This document shows, piece after piece, positions 1 to 8,800 of a stretch of 64,000 nt of DNA. The stretch spans positions 2,542,001 through 2,606,000 of the forward strand of contig NZ_CP114288.1 of NCBI RefSeq assembly GCF_027111335.1, given 5' to 3'. Within the stretch, counting starts at the first letter, position 1, and each line of letters opens with the position of its first letter. This stretch comes from Flavobacterium aquiphilum. Its GTDB lineage: Bacteria > Bacteroidota > Bacteroidia > Flavobacteriales > Flavobacteriaceae. The position numbers and the translations under genes are program-made. A model generated the notes under the pieces. The model was not told the DNA's origin and did not search any database. It worked only from the letters and a program-made list of their open reading frames with translations.

Positions 1-1
1 C

Positions 2-1201
2 TTTGATCAGACTAAATTGGCTAATATGTTTATCGATGCCAAAACATTGGGAGTCGATATGTTTTTACTCGATGACGGCTGGTTTGGGAACAAATACCCA
101 AGAAGCGGTTCGACTTCGGGTTTGGGAGATTGGCAGGCGACTAAAGCAAAACTTCCCGATGGGATTGGTTTTCTATTGGAACAGGCTAAAAAAACAGATG
201 TGAAATTTGGTATTTGGATTGAACCAGAAATGATTAATGAAAAAACCGAATTGTATGAAAAGCACCCTGACTGGGTATTGAGTCTTCCAAATAGGGAAAA
301 GAGTCTTTATAGAACACAATTGGTTCTTGATTTATGTAATCAAAAAGTGCAGGATTTTGTGTTTAAGGTGGTCGATGACATTATGCAGACACAGTCGGGT
401 GTGGCTTTCTTTAAATGGGACTGCAATCGAATGATGACCAGTGCGTATTCCACTTATTTAAAGAACCGGCAATCCCATTTGTTTATTGACTACACCAAGG
501 GATTGTACAAAGTTTTGGACCGGATAAAGTCGAAATACCCGGATCTGCCAATGATGCTTTGCGCCGGAGGAGGAGGCAGGTCGGATTATGGAATGCTGAA
601 TTATTTCACCGAGTTTTGGGCCAGTGATAACACCGATCCTTTTGACCGTATTTTTATCCAATGGGGATATTCCAATTTTTATCCGGCATTGGCCGTTTGC
701 AATCACGTTACTTCTATGGGGAATCAATCCATAAAGTTTAGAACCGATGTGGCCATGATGGGAAAATTAGGGTTTGATATTCATGTTGGAGGGCTCAAGG
801 AAGAGGAGCTGAAATATGCTCAGGAGGCAGTTGCCAATTACAAACGCTTAAGTCCGGTAATCTGGCAAGGCGATTTGTACCGATTGGTTTCCCCTAATGA
901 GGACAGCAGGGCAGTATTGATGTATGTAAATGAAAATAAAACGAAATCGGTACTTTTTTCATATACCCTGCATCCATTGACAGATCCTAATTATGGTTTG
1001 GTTAGATTCGAAGGGCTTGATGCAAATAAGATGTATAAAGTAGAAGAAATCAATGTAATGCCAAAAGGGAAAAAGACTTTTGAAGAATCAGGAACTGTAT
1101 ATTCGGGTGACTTCCTGATGAAAATCGGATTGAAAGTTTCTTCTTCCCGTCAGGAAAACAGTGTAGTGCTGGAAATTACCGCTGTTGATCCTAAAGGATA
1201 A
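2..1201 (+). CDS. alpha-galactosidase, GH36 family (5' end outside window)
   Basis: Hydrolyses terminal alpha-galactosides from oligosaccharides. Only the C-terminal 399 residues are visible; the frame is open from base 2 and the start lies outside the window. The catalytic (beta/alpha)8 barrel is recognisable from LLDDGWFG, then FGIWIEPEMI, then FFKWDCNR, whose Asp (codon at 419-421) matches the GH36 nucleophile. CAGGGGRSDYGML and FWASDNTDP follow; the Asp of SDN (codon 626-628) matches the acid/base. A beta-sandwich domain follows from about base 880 to the stop. Family members are usually about 700-730 residues, so roughly the N-terminal 45% is missing. An AraC-type regulator fragment lies just downstream on the other strand, which suggests a former sugar-utilisation cluster. 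No signal peptide can be judged. Confidence 0.93.
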   Translation, partial: FDQTKLANMFIDAKTLGVDMFLLDDGWFGNKYPRSGSTSGLGDWQATKAKLPDGIGFLLEQAKKTDVKFGIWIEPEMINEKTELYEKHPDWVLSLPNREKSLYRTQLVLDLCNQKVQDFVFKVVDDIMQTQSGVAFFKWDCNRMMTSAYSTYLKNRQSHLFIDYTKGLYKVLDRIKSKYPDLPMMLCAGGGGRSDYGMLNYFTEFWASDNTDPFDRIFIQWGYSNFYPALAVCNHVTSMGNQSIKFRTDVAMMGKLGFDIHVGGLKEEELKYAQEAVANYKRLSPVIWQGDLYRLVSPNEDSRAVLMYVNENKTKSVLFSYTLHPLTDPNYGLVRFEGLDANKMYKVEEINVMPKGKKTFEESGTVYSGDFLMKIGLKVSSSRQENSVVLEITAVDPKG

Positions 1202-1247
1202 ATTGTACTATTGTTTACTCCCGGTTCTGATTTATAAGTGCTAAAAA

Positions 1248-1430
1248 TTAAAATTGAGATCGGTGCTGGGAAGGTGAAATTCCTTTTAGCTCTTTGAATT
1301 TCCGATTGAAGTTGGCAATGTCTGGGAATCCAGAAAGTTCAGCGATAGAATTGATAGAAAGGTCTTTTTCACAGTGTAGTTGGGTACGGGCTAATACGGA
1401 AACAGGATTCGTATCTTTTTCTATTTCGAA
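1248..1430 (-). pseudogene. AraC-family regulator, C-terminal DNA-binding fragment
   Basis: The minus strand encodes about 60 residues ending at a TAA (complement of 1248-1250). They read like the second HTH of an AraC/XylS protein: LSINSIAELSGFPDIANFNR, then KFKELKGISPSQ. The reading frame is closed upstream by an in-frame TAA at 1431-1433. No start codon, first HTH or sensor domain was found in the next few hundred bases, so this is the 3' remnant of a regulator. It sits convergent to the alpha-galactosidase gene and may once have regulated it; that link is inference. Confidence 0.75.
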
Positions 1431-1865
1431 TTAAGATTCACAGAACTCTATCAATAATGACTTTCTTCTTTTTAAAAATACTTGTGATGGTATTTTTAAA
1501 AAGTAAAAATTTCTTATTTCATTTATTAGCTGTAAATTTCAGTGTGTTTGCCCTCCCTTTTTTAGATCGACTATTTAGTTTTAATGTGAATTTAAATAGT
1601 AATTTGGTTTTAATAGGTTTACTAATTTGTGCTACTCAATTAAAATTGGAATTTGATGGTCAGTTATATCGTCTTTTCCAATCATATTCTAATATGAAAT
1701 GGGATATCATCTTCTGAAAAGAATGTCTAAAGTAAAATGATAAGATTATTTTGATTCTTTTTTTCAAATCTGTATTTTAAAAAATTATTGCATATCTATT
1801 AAATTAAAAAAGACATTTTGGTATTAATATTTTATTCAATATTTGTATCAAAATTATTTATAAAA

Positions 1866-2441
1866 GTGAGTGGTGTTAATAGTTTACGTGAATTTATTCT
1901 TGATTACATTGAATTAAGTGATTTAGAATGGGAATATTGTTCAAAAGCATTTGAATTACAATCTATAAAAAAAAAAGAGGTTGTTCTTATGGAGGGAGCC
2001 GTTTGTAGAAGTATCTTTTTTGTAGTGAAGGGTTTGCTTAGAATTTATTTTATTGATCAAAATGGTGAAGAAAAGACGTTTCATTTTTCTGTCGAAAATA
2101 CTTTTGCTACTGAATATGAAAGCTTTTTGAAACATATTCCATCTAGTTATTTTATTCAAGCTTTGGAAGATACAGTTGTAGTTACAATAACCTTCGAAAT
2201 GCTTCAAGATTTTTATAAAAAACTTAAGAATGGTGAAAAATTAGGAAGGTTAATTGCAGAAGAATATTTTTTTTTGGTAAATGATAAAATAAGAGCTTTA
2301 TACACTCAGACACCTATAGAAAGATATAAAACTATGAATGAAAAATTTCAAAATATTTTACAACGAGTACCCCAACGTTATATTGCTTCTTATTTAAATA
2401 TTAGTCCTGTTCATTTAAGCAGATTAAAGCGCACAGGTTGA
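1866..2441 (+). CDS. Crp/Fnr-family transcriptional regulator
   Basis: Likely a one-component transcription factor of the short flavobacterial Crp/Fnr type. The open frame begins at a TTG at 1818, but the GTG at 1866 gives 191 residues, the usual family length, so it is preferred; no strong ribosome-binding site helps, as is common in this phylum. Residues about 25-110 form a cyclic-nucleotide-binding-like beta roll (KEVVLMEGAVCRSIFFVVKG). The C-terminus holds a winged-helix recognition region, RYIASYLNISPVHLSRLKR. The residues that would contact cAMP are not obvious, so the ligand is unknown. It stands alone between an AraC remnant and a gene-poor region. Confidence 0.85.
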   Translation: MSGVNSLREFILDYIELSDLEWEYCSKAFELQSIKKKEVVLMEGAVCRSIFFVVKGLLRIYFIDQNGEEKTFHFSVENTFATEYESFLKHIPSSYFIQALEDTVVVTITFEMLQDFYKKLKNGEKLGRLIAEEYFFLVNDKIRALYTQTPIERYKTMNEKFQNILQRVPQRYIASYLNISPVHLSRLKRTG

Positions 2442-3735
2442 GTGGTGTAATAAAAATGATAACAAATGTTATTATTTATAATAATTTTAGCCTTTTAATT
2501 TGTAGCTATAAAATATATTTTATAGGAAAAAAGTGCTTTTTTAAAAAATTTAAAGCAATGCAATAAATATGATCTTTTAGTATTTTATGGTGTTTGAGAT
2601 AAGCTGTGATTTATTGATATGGAATTTTAACGATTATCCACTTCTTGTTTTTTCCGATTATTGAGTTATATGTTTAATTTGATCATCCGCAGTGATTTAT
2701 AATTAATAAAAGTCTGATTTTGAATAAAAAAAAGAATTTATTTGTTTTTTCCGTGAATAGTGAAAGTTAAGAAGTTTTACTTTTACATTTTAAGGAGAAA
2801 AAAGATAGGATTTAAATTGTTTCTAATTAAGAATAGCATTTTGGATAAAAATAAGTGGACTTTCAATTGTTAAAAAAGTATAGGTAGAATTTTACCACGG
2901 AGTGGCACTATAATGTAAAATTTCCAATTCATCATTTTTTATTTTGTATAGAGCGATGTTTTTAATGAGGGCCAATAAAAAGGCTTTTCGATAAAAAATC
3001 AAAAGTAATTTCTATTAAAAATATAGAGTTAGTTTGATTAATGATTGATAGTTAGGAAAATTCGTAGTCTATAGGGAAGCGCATTATATTTTGGAAGGAT
3101 GATAGAATTAGAAAAAGATTATTTTACCGTTGTCTGATCAAGAAGAGAAGAAAGAATCAAAGATCCTTAGAAAACATCTGGTAGCAGTAAAAGATAGTGC
3201 AGCAGTAATGACCAAATCAATACCATTGCAAGAAGGTGGGGCCAGGAAAAAATAAAAGCAATACTGATTTTATAGCTAAAGTTTTGAAAGTGGATATAGC
3301 TTAACAGATTTGTAAAAACAAGAAAATTAATGACTAATATCTTAAACAATACTGAAAAGAATCTTTTTCGAAGCCTAGTAGAAGATGGATGAAGGAAAAT
3401 TATTCGGCAGGCTTGCCATAGCAATCATTGTAAGGGTTTATGATAAAAAAAAGAGGATTAATATGTTTTATTATTTTGTTTCAGGTTAACATATTTGTTG
3501 CTTTTTAATTTGTCACAATTTTTTAAATAAACACTTGTATATACAAATAAAAAAAGGATGTTTTTTTAAGTTTAAGGACTAAGTTCTCCTTCAAAAGGAA
3601 TCATTGTCACTTTTAGCTTAATAAAACTTTTCTCAAACAATCTAAATTTGATTTTGTTTATCAAATATTAGGAGTCCTATTTCTTAAAAAAAAAATCATT
3701 GAATTTCAAATAATTATTTTAAATTTTATTTTAGA
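2442..3735. other. gene-poor AT-rich stretch, no supported gene
   Basis: About 1.3 kb with frequent stops in all frames. One 85-codon open frame on the minus strand (3167-3424) has no family features or plausible start context. No tRNA, repeat array or clear terminator was recognised. Short coding-like runs on the plus strand around 3120-3250 and 3380-3440 are broken by stops and could be decayed genes, but no family could be named. Confidence 0.5.
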
Positions 3736-4008
3736 ATGAAGCCAGCAGTATATAAGAACATAAAAAAAATAAGAGAATTAAAAAATTTAACGCGTGAGTA
3801 TGTGGCTGATGAATTAGAGATGAGTACCAGTGGTTATGGTAAAATTGAAAGAGGTGAAGTGGATTTGACAGTTTCTAAGCTTATTAAAATTGCAAAAGTG
3901 CTAAATGTAAGTATTGAGTTCATATTTAAATTTGATGTTCAAATTCTTTTTGAAGAGACTTACAATATCAAAGGGAATAATTTTATGAAAAGCACTCCTA
4001 GTAGTTGA
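3736..4008 (+). CDS. small XRE-family HTH regulator
   Basis: A 90-residue DNA-binding protein. Residues 5-65 form a Cro/CI-type helix-turn-helix: KIRELKNLTREYVADELEMS, then YGKIERGEVDLTVSKLIKIA. The typical ending of the domain, a conserved hydrophobic stretch before FIFKFD, is present. The last 25 residues have no recognisable domain. No ligand domain is attached, so it may act alone or with a partner protein. It resembles the second small XRE gene at 5227 in layout and spacing of the HTH. It lies convergent to an unknown membrane-protein gene. Function beyond DNA binding is unknown. Confidence 0.8.
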   Translation: MKPAVYKNIKKIRELKNLTREYVADELEMSTSGYGKIERGEVDLTVSKLIKIAKVLNVSIEFIFKFDVQILFEETYNIKGNNFMKSTPSS

Positions 4009-4119
4009 CTAAGAATCTCTTAATATAATTTTTTTTTAAAACCAAAATTGTAAAGACCCTTTTTTATTCATGAATGATTTTTAATGCAATTCTATATTTT
4101 TTTTTCGCTCTCTTGGTGT

Positions 4120-4578
4120 TTATCCTTGTTTTTCAGTAGATAAATTTAAATAATTTAAAATCTTATTTTTATTATAGTCTGTTGATGAATGTATTTGAGA
4201 GCTAAAGTCGTTAAATTGATTCGTAAGATCTAAAGCGTCTCTACTTAAATTTTTAGTTATTTTAATTATTTCAAAACCATGTGTTTTTAATACAACCAGT
4301 TTGTATTGGAATAACTTTAAGTAGTAGCTTATTATTAAAAATATAAAAGCAAATAATATAAACAATAGTTTTTCAAAGCTTGAAATACTATTGTTTTTGA
4401 AGCTAAATAAAAAAAAAGCAATAAAAAGTAGTAGATAGTTTAAATGTAATTTTTGTCTTTTAACAAAAGTGATTTTAATAATATTTTCAAGCTGAATTGC
4501 TTTTTTTTTGTTTTGAAGATTCAAGATAATTCTGTCTTTATGTATAGTTCCGAAATTATTTTGATAAATGATGTTCAT
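4120..4578 (-). CDS. small membrane protein of unknown function, two TM segments
   Basis: A 152-residue protein not assigned to a named family. Residues 1-45 are soluble and strand-rich (IHKDRIILNLQNKKKAIQLE), reminiscent of small PH-like membrane-associated domains. Two hydrophobic segments follow, at about 47-60 and 68-88, separated by a short polar loop. The last 55 residues are polar and probably cytoplasmic, ending in NLSTEKQG. The start is ATG with an AT-rich upstream. It is flanked by two related XRE regulators on the other strand, which could control it; this is inference from position only. Confidence 0.6.
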   Translation of the reverse strand: MNIIYQNNFGTIHKDRIILNLQNKKKAIQLENIIKITFVKRQKLHLNYLLLFIAFFLFSFKNNSISSFEKLLFILFAFIFLIISYYLKLFQYKLVVLKTHGFEIIKITKNLSRDALDLTNQFNDFSSQIHSSTDYNKNKILNYLNLSTEKQG

Positions 4579-4709
4579 ACTTTTTATATGTTATAAAGCT
4601 CAAATCGAATAGAAAAACCTATTGATTTTCGAATTTGTAAATGTTATGGTACTACTTAGAACTTTTTTCTATTATTGGAATGATCCATAAGCTTAAATTT
4701 TACTTTTAT

Positions 4710-4750
4710 AATTCAATTACTGGTATTTGAGTTCTACCAGTAATTGAATT
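4710..4750. repeat. perfect 16-bp inverted repeat with 9-base loop
   Basis: Arm AATTCAATTACTGGTA at 4710-4725 is the exact reverse complement of 4735-4750, with loop 4726-4734. It could form a strong hairpin in RNA of either strand, but no T-tract follows directly, so it is not a textbook terminator. Confidence 0.8.
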
Positions 4751-4760
4751 TCTATAATAT

Positions 4761-4789
4761 AAAACCTTTCTTGAATATTAAAAGGTTTT
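4761..4789. repeat. 9-bp inverted repeat, second hairpin
   Basis: AAAACCTTT at 4761-4769 pairs with AAAGGTTTT at 4781-4789. The arms are A-rich and T-rich at their outer ends, so on either strand this could act as a weak bidirectional terminator, possibly for transcripts of the region. It lies 10 bases after the larger inverted repeat. Confidence 0.6.
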
Positions 4790-5226
4790 ATGATTATTGA
4801 TAATAAATGTCAATACATGATTTTAATCGCGTAGATTTTGTTAATCAATACTTTCAACATTTAACTTTCCCCCAAAAGTCTATCAATAATTTATAGATTT
4901 TGCCTACCCAAAGCTTTACAAAAGTAGCAATGATTTCTTTTTTTAGCGGTAATGTCAAGTTGTAATATCGCCTTGTGTGGGTTTTTGTTTCCTTCTTTAG
5001 GCGTTTGTGGGAATTTCTGATTTACAAAATGAATGTATTATTTAAATTGTAGGATTTTGATTTAAAATATCAACTTATTTTCGTAGATGTAAATTAGTAT
5101 ATTTCTTAACGTTTTGTGAATTCTGGTGAGGTTTTATTGATGCTTATATATATTTGTTCTATTTTTTATAAGTTTCTTAAAGTGTTTGTGCTGAATTAAA
5201 GATTATAATTAAAAAAAAATGATATA

Positions 5227-5436
5227 ATGAACGAAATTTTACTCTATTCAAAAATTAAGAAGTATCGAGAAGACAATAATTTAACTCAAGAATATGTAGC
5301 TATTCAGATGGAGATTTCTTTGAAAGAATATCAAAAAATTGAAAATGGGAAAGTAGATATAAAATTATCAAAACTTGATAAATTAGTAAAGATTTTGGGT
5401 ATAAAAAAGAGTGAAGTATTTAAACGTGATATTTAG
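5227..5436 (+). CDS. small XRE-family HTH regulator, second copy
   Basis: A 69-residue protein that is almost entirely a Cro/CI-type HTH domain: KIKKYREDNNLTQEYVAIQM, then YQKIENGKVDIKLSKLDKLV. It shares the arrangement of the protein at 3736 (KKxRExxNLTxEYVA and KIExGxVDxxxSKL), so the two are probably diverged paralogues. The ATG at 5227 is preceded by an A-rich leader. There is no attached effector domain. The 3' side is occupied by a decayed IS256-type transposase. What it regulates cannot be read from the sequence. Confidence 0.8.
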   Translation: MNEILLYSKIKKYREDNNLTQEYVAIQMEISLKEYQKIENGKVDIKLSKLDKLVKILGIKKSEVFKRDI

Positions 5437-5563
5437 TATATTGGTTTATGGTGGATGAGGCATTCAAATATCAAGTTTTACCATAGATAGGGGGCTTATA
5501 TACGGTAAAAGACGTTGTCCTAAAAAGTGTGTAAGTTTAAAATAATGAGGTTTGACTTTTTAA

Positions 5564-6374
5564 TTAAAGTTGAACCCTTTTTTCAAATATAGTTAAGAAC
5601 TGCTTGAGGATTAATCCTCGATTTTGGATTAGCATTGACTACGGGTTCGTTTATTAGCAAAATTTTCAAAGGAAACTTTGGCAGAACCTTCGGTCGGAGT
5701 ATCATAAATTTGCTTCATATCTCTGGAAAATTCCTTTTTATCCTTCCAAACTACATAAGGCGTAGAGTTACAAGTTTGATATACTGCACAGAATTGCGTT
5801 TGTGATTCTGGGAATACTTCTTTAATGGCCTGGGTGAGGCCATTTAGGTTGTTACTAGCTTTAATGTCTGGAACTTTTAAAAAAGGCCATCCAAACTATC
5901 AAAATAAAAGGCATCTAATGGATCATTTTGCTAAGCTATGATACAGATGCCGATTCTGTAATTCTTGATATGGTCGAGGTTGAAACATCAAACTTATAAA
6001 TTTCTCTAATTTGTTCTTCAATGCTATTAATAATCATTTCTTTGGCATAAAGAGCGATAATTTTATTTTCCAATCCATCAACCATACTTTGACGTTTTGG
6101 AATAATCATAGGATTAAATGAGACTTGTCAGTCTCTTAGAACTTGTATCTCGGATTTTCCATAAGAAATTTTTATCTTTTTATTAGAAAACCATTGCGAG
6201 AGTTGGAAGAGGTAGCTTTTTCATGGCTTTTATATCCTAAATGCGAATCGAGTTCACCCGATAGAATAGCTTCTAATCCTCGTTTTTGTAATTGGGCTAA
6301 AAAGAGCATTCAGATCTTGATCTGTTTTGAATTGTTTTAAGAATTCATCTGATTAATAGATTATCTTTTTTCAT
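5564..6374 (-). pseudogene. IS256-family transposase remnant (internally deleted, frameshifted)
   Basis: Pieces of one Mutator/IS256-type transposase can be followed on the minus strand. From the start side: NQFKTDQDLNALF, then after a frameshift AQLQKRGLEAILSGELDSHL and SSNSRNGFLIKR. Further on are FPESQTQFCAVYQTCNS and VVWKDKKEFSRDMKQIYDTP, and finally the C-terminal end LTIFEKRVQL before a TAA at 5564-5566. The candidate ATG is the complement of 6372-6374. About 810 bases remain of an expected 1,200. The section holding much of the catalytic region and the section between FENFANKR and LTIFEK are missing, so it is inactive. Clean terminal inverted repeats were not found. Confidence 0.85.
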
Positions 6375-6414
6375 AAGACTGTGTAAGTGAGTGAGTAACC
6401 ATGGTAAAACTTTT

Positions 6415-6879
6415 TTAGTCGCATTTCATTTTCAAGATATATCCTAATGATTCTAATATTAAAATGTAATGACTCTTTGTAATATCTTTAACTATTGCTT
6501 TCTGTTCTGAAAATGGGCCGAATTTTAATTCTATTTTTTCCCCTACCCGATAGTTCATGATAGATATGTCTTTTTTAGTTTCGGAGTTAAGCCATTCTTT
6601 TAGTGTTTGAATTTCTGAATCTTTTACTACAGCATGTTTTTTTAACCAAAATAGATATCTTAATGCGCCTGGGGATAAAAAAACAAGATTTTTGTCTTTT
6701 TCGGCTAATTGGACAAAAACATAATGATTGAATAATGGCACTTCGACTGCTTTTTTTCTATCAGACCATTGTTGGGTTTTCTTTATCAAAGGGCAATAAC
6801 AATTTATTCCAAGTTTTGTTAACTGTTCGGTTGTTTTTTTTTCCCATTTTGGTTTAGTATAAATTACGTACCATTTCAT
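6415..6879 (-). CDS. UpxY/NusG-like transcription antiterminator
   Basis: A 154-residue specialised NusG paralogue of the kind that lets RNA polymerase read through long polysaccharide operons. The N-terminal NGN domain (residues 1-100) begins MKWYVIYTKPKWEKK and contains CYCPLIKKTQQWSDRKK and LFNHYVFVQ. A KOW-like domain follows (YRVGEKIELKFGPF to the end). General NusG proteins are longer and lie near secE and rplK, which are absent here, so the specialised role is favoured. It lies 43 bases downstream of the UDP-glucose dehydrogenase gene on the same strand and probably shares its transcript. It points away from the main polysaccharide genes, so control of that operon would have to be in trans. 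Confidence 0.85.
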   Translation of the reverse strand: MKWYVIYTKPKWEKKTTEQLTKLGINCYCPLIKKTQQWSDRKKAVEVPLFNHYVFVQLAEKDKNLVFLSPGALRYLFWLKKHAVVKDSEIQTLKEWLNSETKKDISIMNYRVGEKIELKFGPFSEQKAIVKDITKSHYILILESLGYILKMKCD

Positions 6880-6922
6880 ACTTCTTTTTTTATGTTTTTA
6901 ACTCAATAAATTTATGGTGTCT

Positions 6923-8314
6923 TTATCCTAATCCAATTCCATGATAAATAAATCCAATTCCTTCTAATTCTGATTTGTTAAGGATATTTCTACCGTCGAA
7001 AATGAATGCCGGTTTGTGCATAGAGTTATAAATTTTTTGCCAGTCATATTCACAAAACTCTTCCCATTCTGTTAAAATAGCAATTGCGTGAGCTTCTTCA
7101 CACGTAGTATAGGGATCATTAAAAGTATAAATGCTCTTATGTATAGTTTCGGGGCTTCTTCTTATATATTCGAGATCTTCAAGAGGTTTTTCTTTGACAA
7201 CTTTTGGGTCGTAGACTGCGATTTTTGCATGTTCGTTTATTAAATCATTTGCGACATAAATTGCGGCAGATTCTCTGGTATCATTAGTGTCTTTTTTAAA
7301 TGCCCAACCAAGAAAAGCGATTTTTTTATCGGCTACCGTGTTGTACAATGTTTGAACTATTTTATTTGAGAACTTTTTTTTCTGATGATCATTTATAATG
7401 ATGACTTGCTCCCAATAGTCAGCAACTTCTTTTAAACCATAAGATCTTGCTATATATACTAAATTTAAAATATCCTTTTGGAAACATGATCCACCGAAAC
7501 CTACTGATGCTTTGATGAATTTTGCTCCGATTCTACTGTCCATTCCTATTGCAGATGCCACTTCGTTTACATTGGCACCAGTTTTTTCACATAGTTCTGA
7601 AATTGCATTAATTGAAGATATTCGTTGCGCTAAAAAAGCATTTGCCGTTAGTTTAGATAATTCTGAAGACCATAGGTTTGTGGTAATTATTTTTTCTTTT
7701 TTGACCCAGTTGCTATAAATATCTACCAATGATTGAATTGCTTTTTGTCCTTGTTCAGTCTTATCTCCACCGATTAGCACACGATCGGGATACAATAAAT
7801 CATTAATAGCGGTCCCTTCAGCAAGGAATTCAGGATTGGATAATATTTCAAATTGAACGCCATTTCCAACATTGGTAAGAATGCTTTTTATAGCTTCGGC
7901 AGTTCTGACAGGAAGAGTAGATTTTTCAACTATAATTTTATCAGTTTTCGCAACTTTAGCAATTTGCCTTGCGCACAATTCAATATATTTTAAATCTGCG
8001 GCCATTCCTTTGCCTATTCCATATGTTTTTGTGGGAGTATTGACAGAAATGAATATGATTTGGGCTTCTTCTATTGCTTTTTCAATTTCTGTTGAAAAAA
8101 ATAGATTTCTATTTCTGGTTTCATCGATGATTTTACTTAGACCAGGCTCATAAATTGGTATTTTGTTCAAATTTTTATTATTCCATGCAGCAATTCGTTC
8201 TGCATTTGAATCAACTACCGTAACTTGAATATTAGGGCACTTTTGTGCAATGACAGCCATTGTTGGGCCTCCCACATATCCAGCTCCTATGCAACATATA
8301 TTGTTAATTTCCAT
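6923..8314 (-). CDS. ugd: UDP-glucose 6-dehydrogenase
   Basis: Oxidises UDP-glucose to UDP-glucuronate with two NAD+, supplying an acidic sugar for the polymer. The 463 residues match the longer, animal-like form of the enzyme. The N-terminal Rossmann fold shows [14 protein letters not shown] (residues 8-21); [13 protein letters not shown] and [13 protein letters not shown] follow. The catalytic cysteine is Cys277 in [11 protein letters not shown]. The C-terminal UDP-binding domain contains [18 protein letters not shown] and FDGRNIL. The start ATG follows an AT-rich leader. It is divergent from the biosynthetic operon starting at 8801 and is followed by the antiterminator gene. Function is well supported; the exact destination of the glucuronate is inferred from context. 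Confidence 0.95.
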   Translation of the reverse strand: MEINNICCIGAGYVGGPTMAVIAQKCPNIQVTVVDSNAERIAAWNNKNLNKIPIYEPGLSKIIDETRNRNLFFSTEIEKAIEEAQIIFISVNTPTKTYGIGKGMAADLKYIELCARQIAKVAKTDKIIVEKSTLPVRTAEAIKSILTNVGNGVQFEILSNPEFLAEGTAINDLLYPDRVLIGGDKTEQGQKAIQSLVDIYSNWVKKEKIITTNLWSSELSKLTANAFLAQRISSINAISELCEKTGANVNEVASAIGMDSRIGAKFIKASVGFGGSCFQKDILNLVYIARSYGLKEVADYWEQVIIINDHQKKKFSNKIVQTLYNTVADKKIAFLGWAFKKDTNDTRESAAIYVANDLINEHAKIAVYDPKVVKEKPLEDLEYIRRSPETIHKSIYTFNDPYTTCEEAHAIAILTEWEEFCEYDWQKIYNSMHKPAFIFDGRNILNKSELEGIGFIYHGIGLG

Positions 8315-8800
8315 ACTTTACCTTATATAATATTCATGTGTTATTTTTTACTTTAACTTATTGGATGTTATTGATTAACCCGTTTTGGTGTTAGTCATTA
8401 TAGTATCTGAAATGCTTGCTTTTAATGTTTTGTAAATTTAATTTCTCTATTTATAATCCGTCTCCTTTTTAATGGTTTTAATTCCTGATTTAGGATTTAT
8501 CACAACGAAAAATATTCCTCTCTGATTTTCTCTTATTCTATGTTTGTATCGAAATAAGTTGCATGTAGGATTGTCAGTAAAAACAAAAAAAGTTGATGTT
8601 TTATTGGCTTAGAATAAGTAGAATTATTGAGATCTTATCCGGTTCCTTATTTAAATATCTTTTATTTTTTTGAATAGTTATGATGTGACTATTCACGGGG
8701 AACCCTTTGTCAAAATTTATTTGAACATTGAATTATCCAGTAGTTTTTTTAGCATAATTCAGATTTATTATTTTAATACTAAATATTTTTTAACATTTAA
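8315..8800. promoter_or_regulatory. divergent regulatory region between ugd and the polysaccharide operon
   Basis: About 490 bases with no open frame of note, separating ugd (minus) from the nucleotidyltransferase gene (plus). Its length and position make it the likely site of the main promoter and leader of the polysaccharide operon. A near-consensus promoter is listed separately at 8721-8748. No convincing promoter for ugd was recognised on the minus strand. Confidence 0.5.
8721..8748 (+). promoter_or_regulatory. candidate -33/-7 promoter of the polysaccharide operon
   Basis: TTG at 8721-8723 and TAGTTTTT at 8741-8748 are separated by 17 bases. The -7 element matches the phylum consensus TAnnTTTG except for its last base. 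Transcription would begin near 8754, leaving a leader of about 47 bases before the ATG at 8801. Confidence 0.4.

Larger units (their letters stand above)
4579..5226. other. intergenic stretch with two hairpins, no gene
   Basis: About 650 bases without a supported gene. It carries two perfect inverted repeats close together (4710-4750 and 4761-4789, listed separately). The rest, including 4860-5000, has a slightly higher GC content and may be old decayed sequence, but no protein family could be recognised in any frame. Confidence 0.5.

Noticed and set aside
1457..1717. 86-codon plus-strand open frame
   Set aside because: Rich in Phe and Leu as expected by chance in AT-rich DNA, no domain, no good upstream context; it starts inside the region where the AraC gene decayed.
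3167..3424. 85-codon minus-strand open frame
   Set aside because: No family features, composition looks like the reverse of AT-rich non-coding DNA.
5500..6410. Terminal inverted repeats for the IS256 remnant
   Set aside because: GTGTAAG occurs near both ends but in the same orientation, and GGTAAAA near both sides is too short to prove a target duplication.
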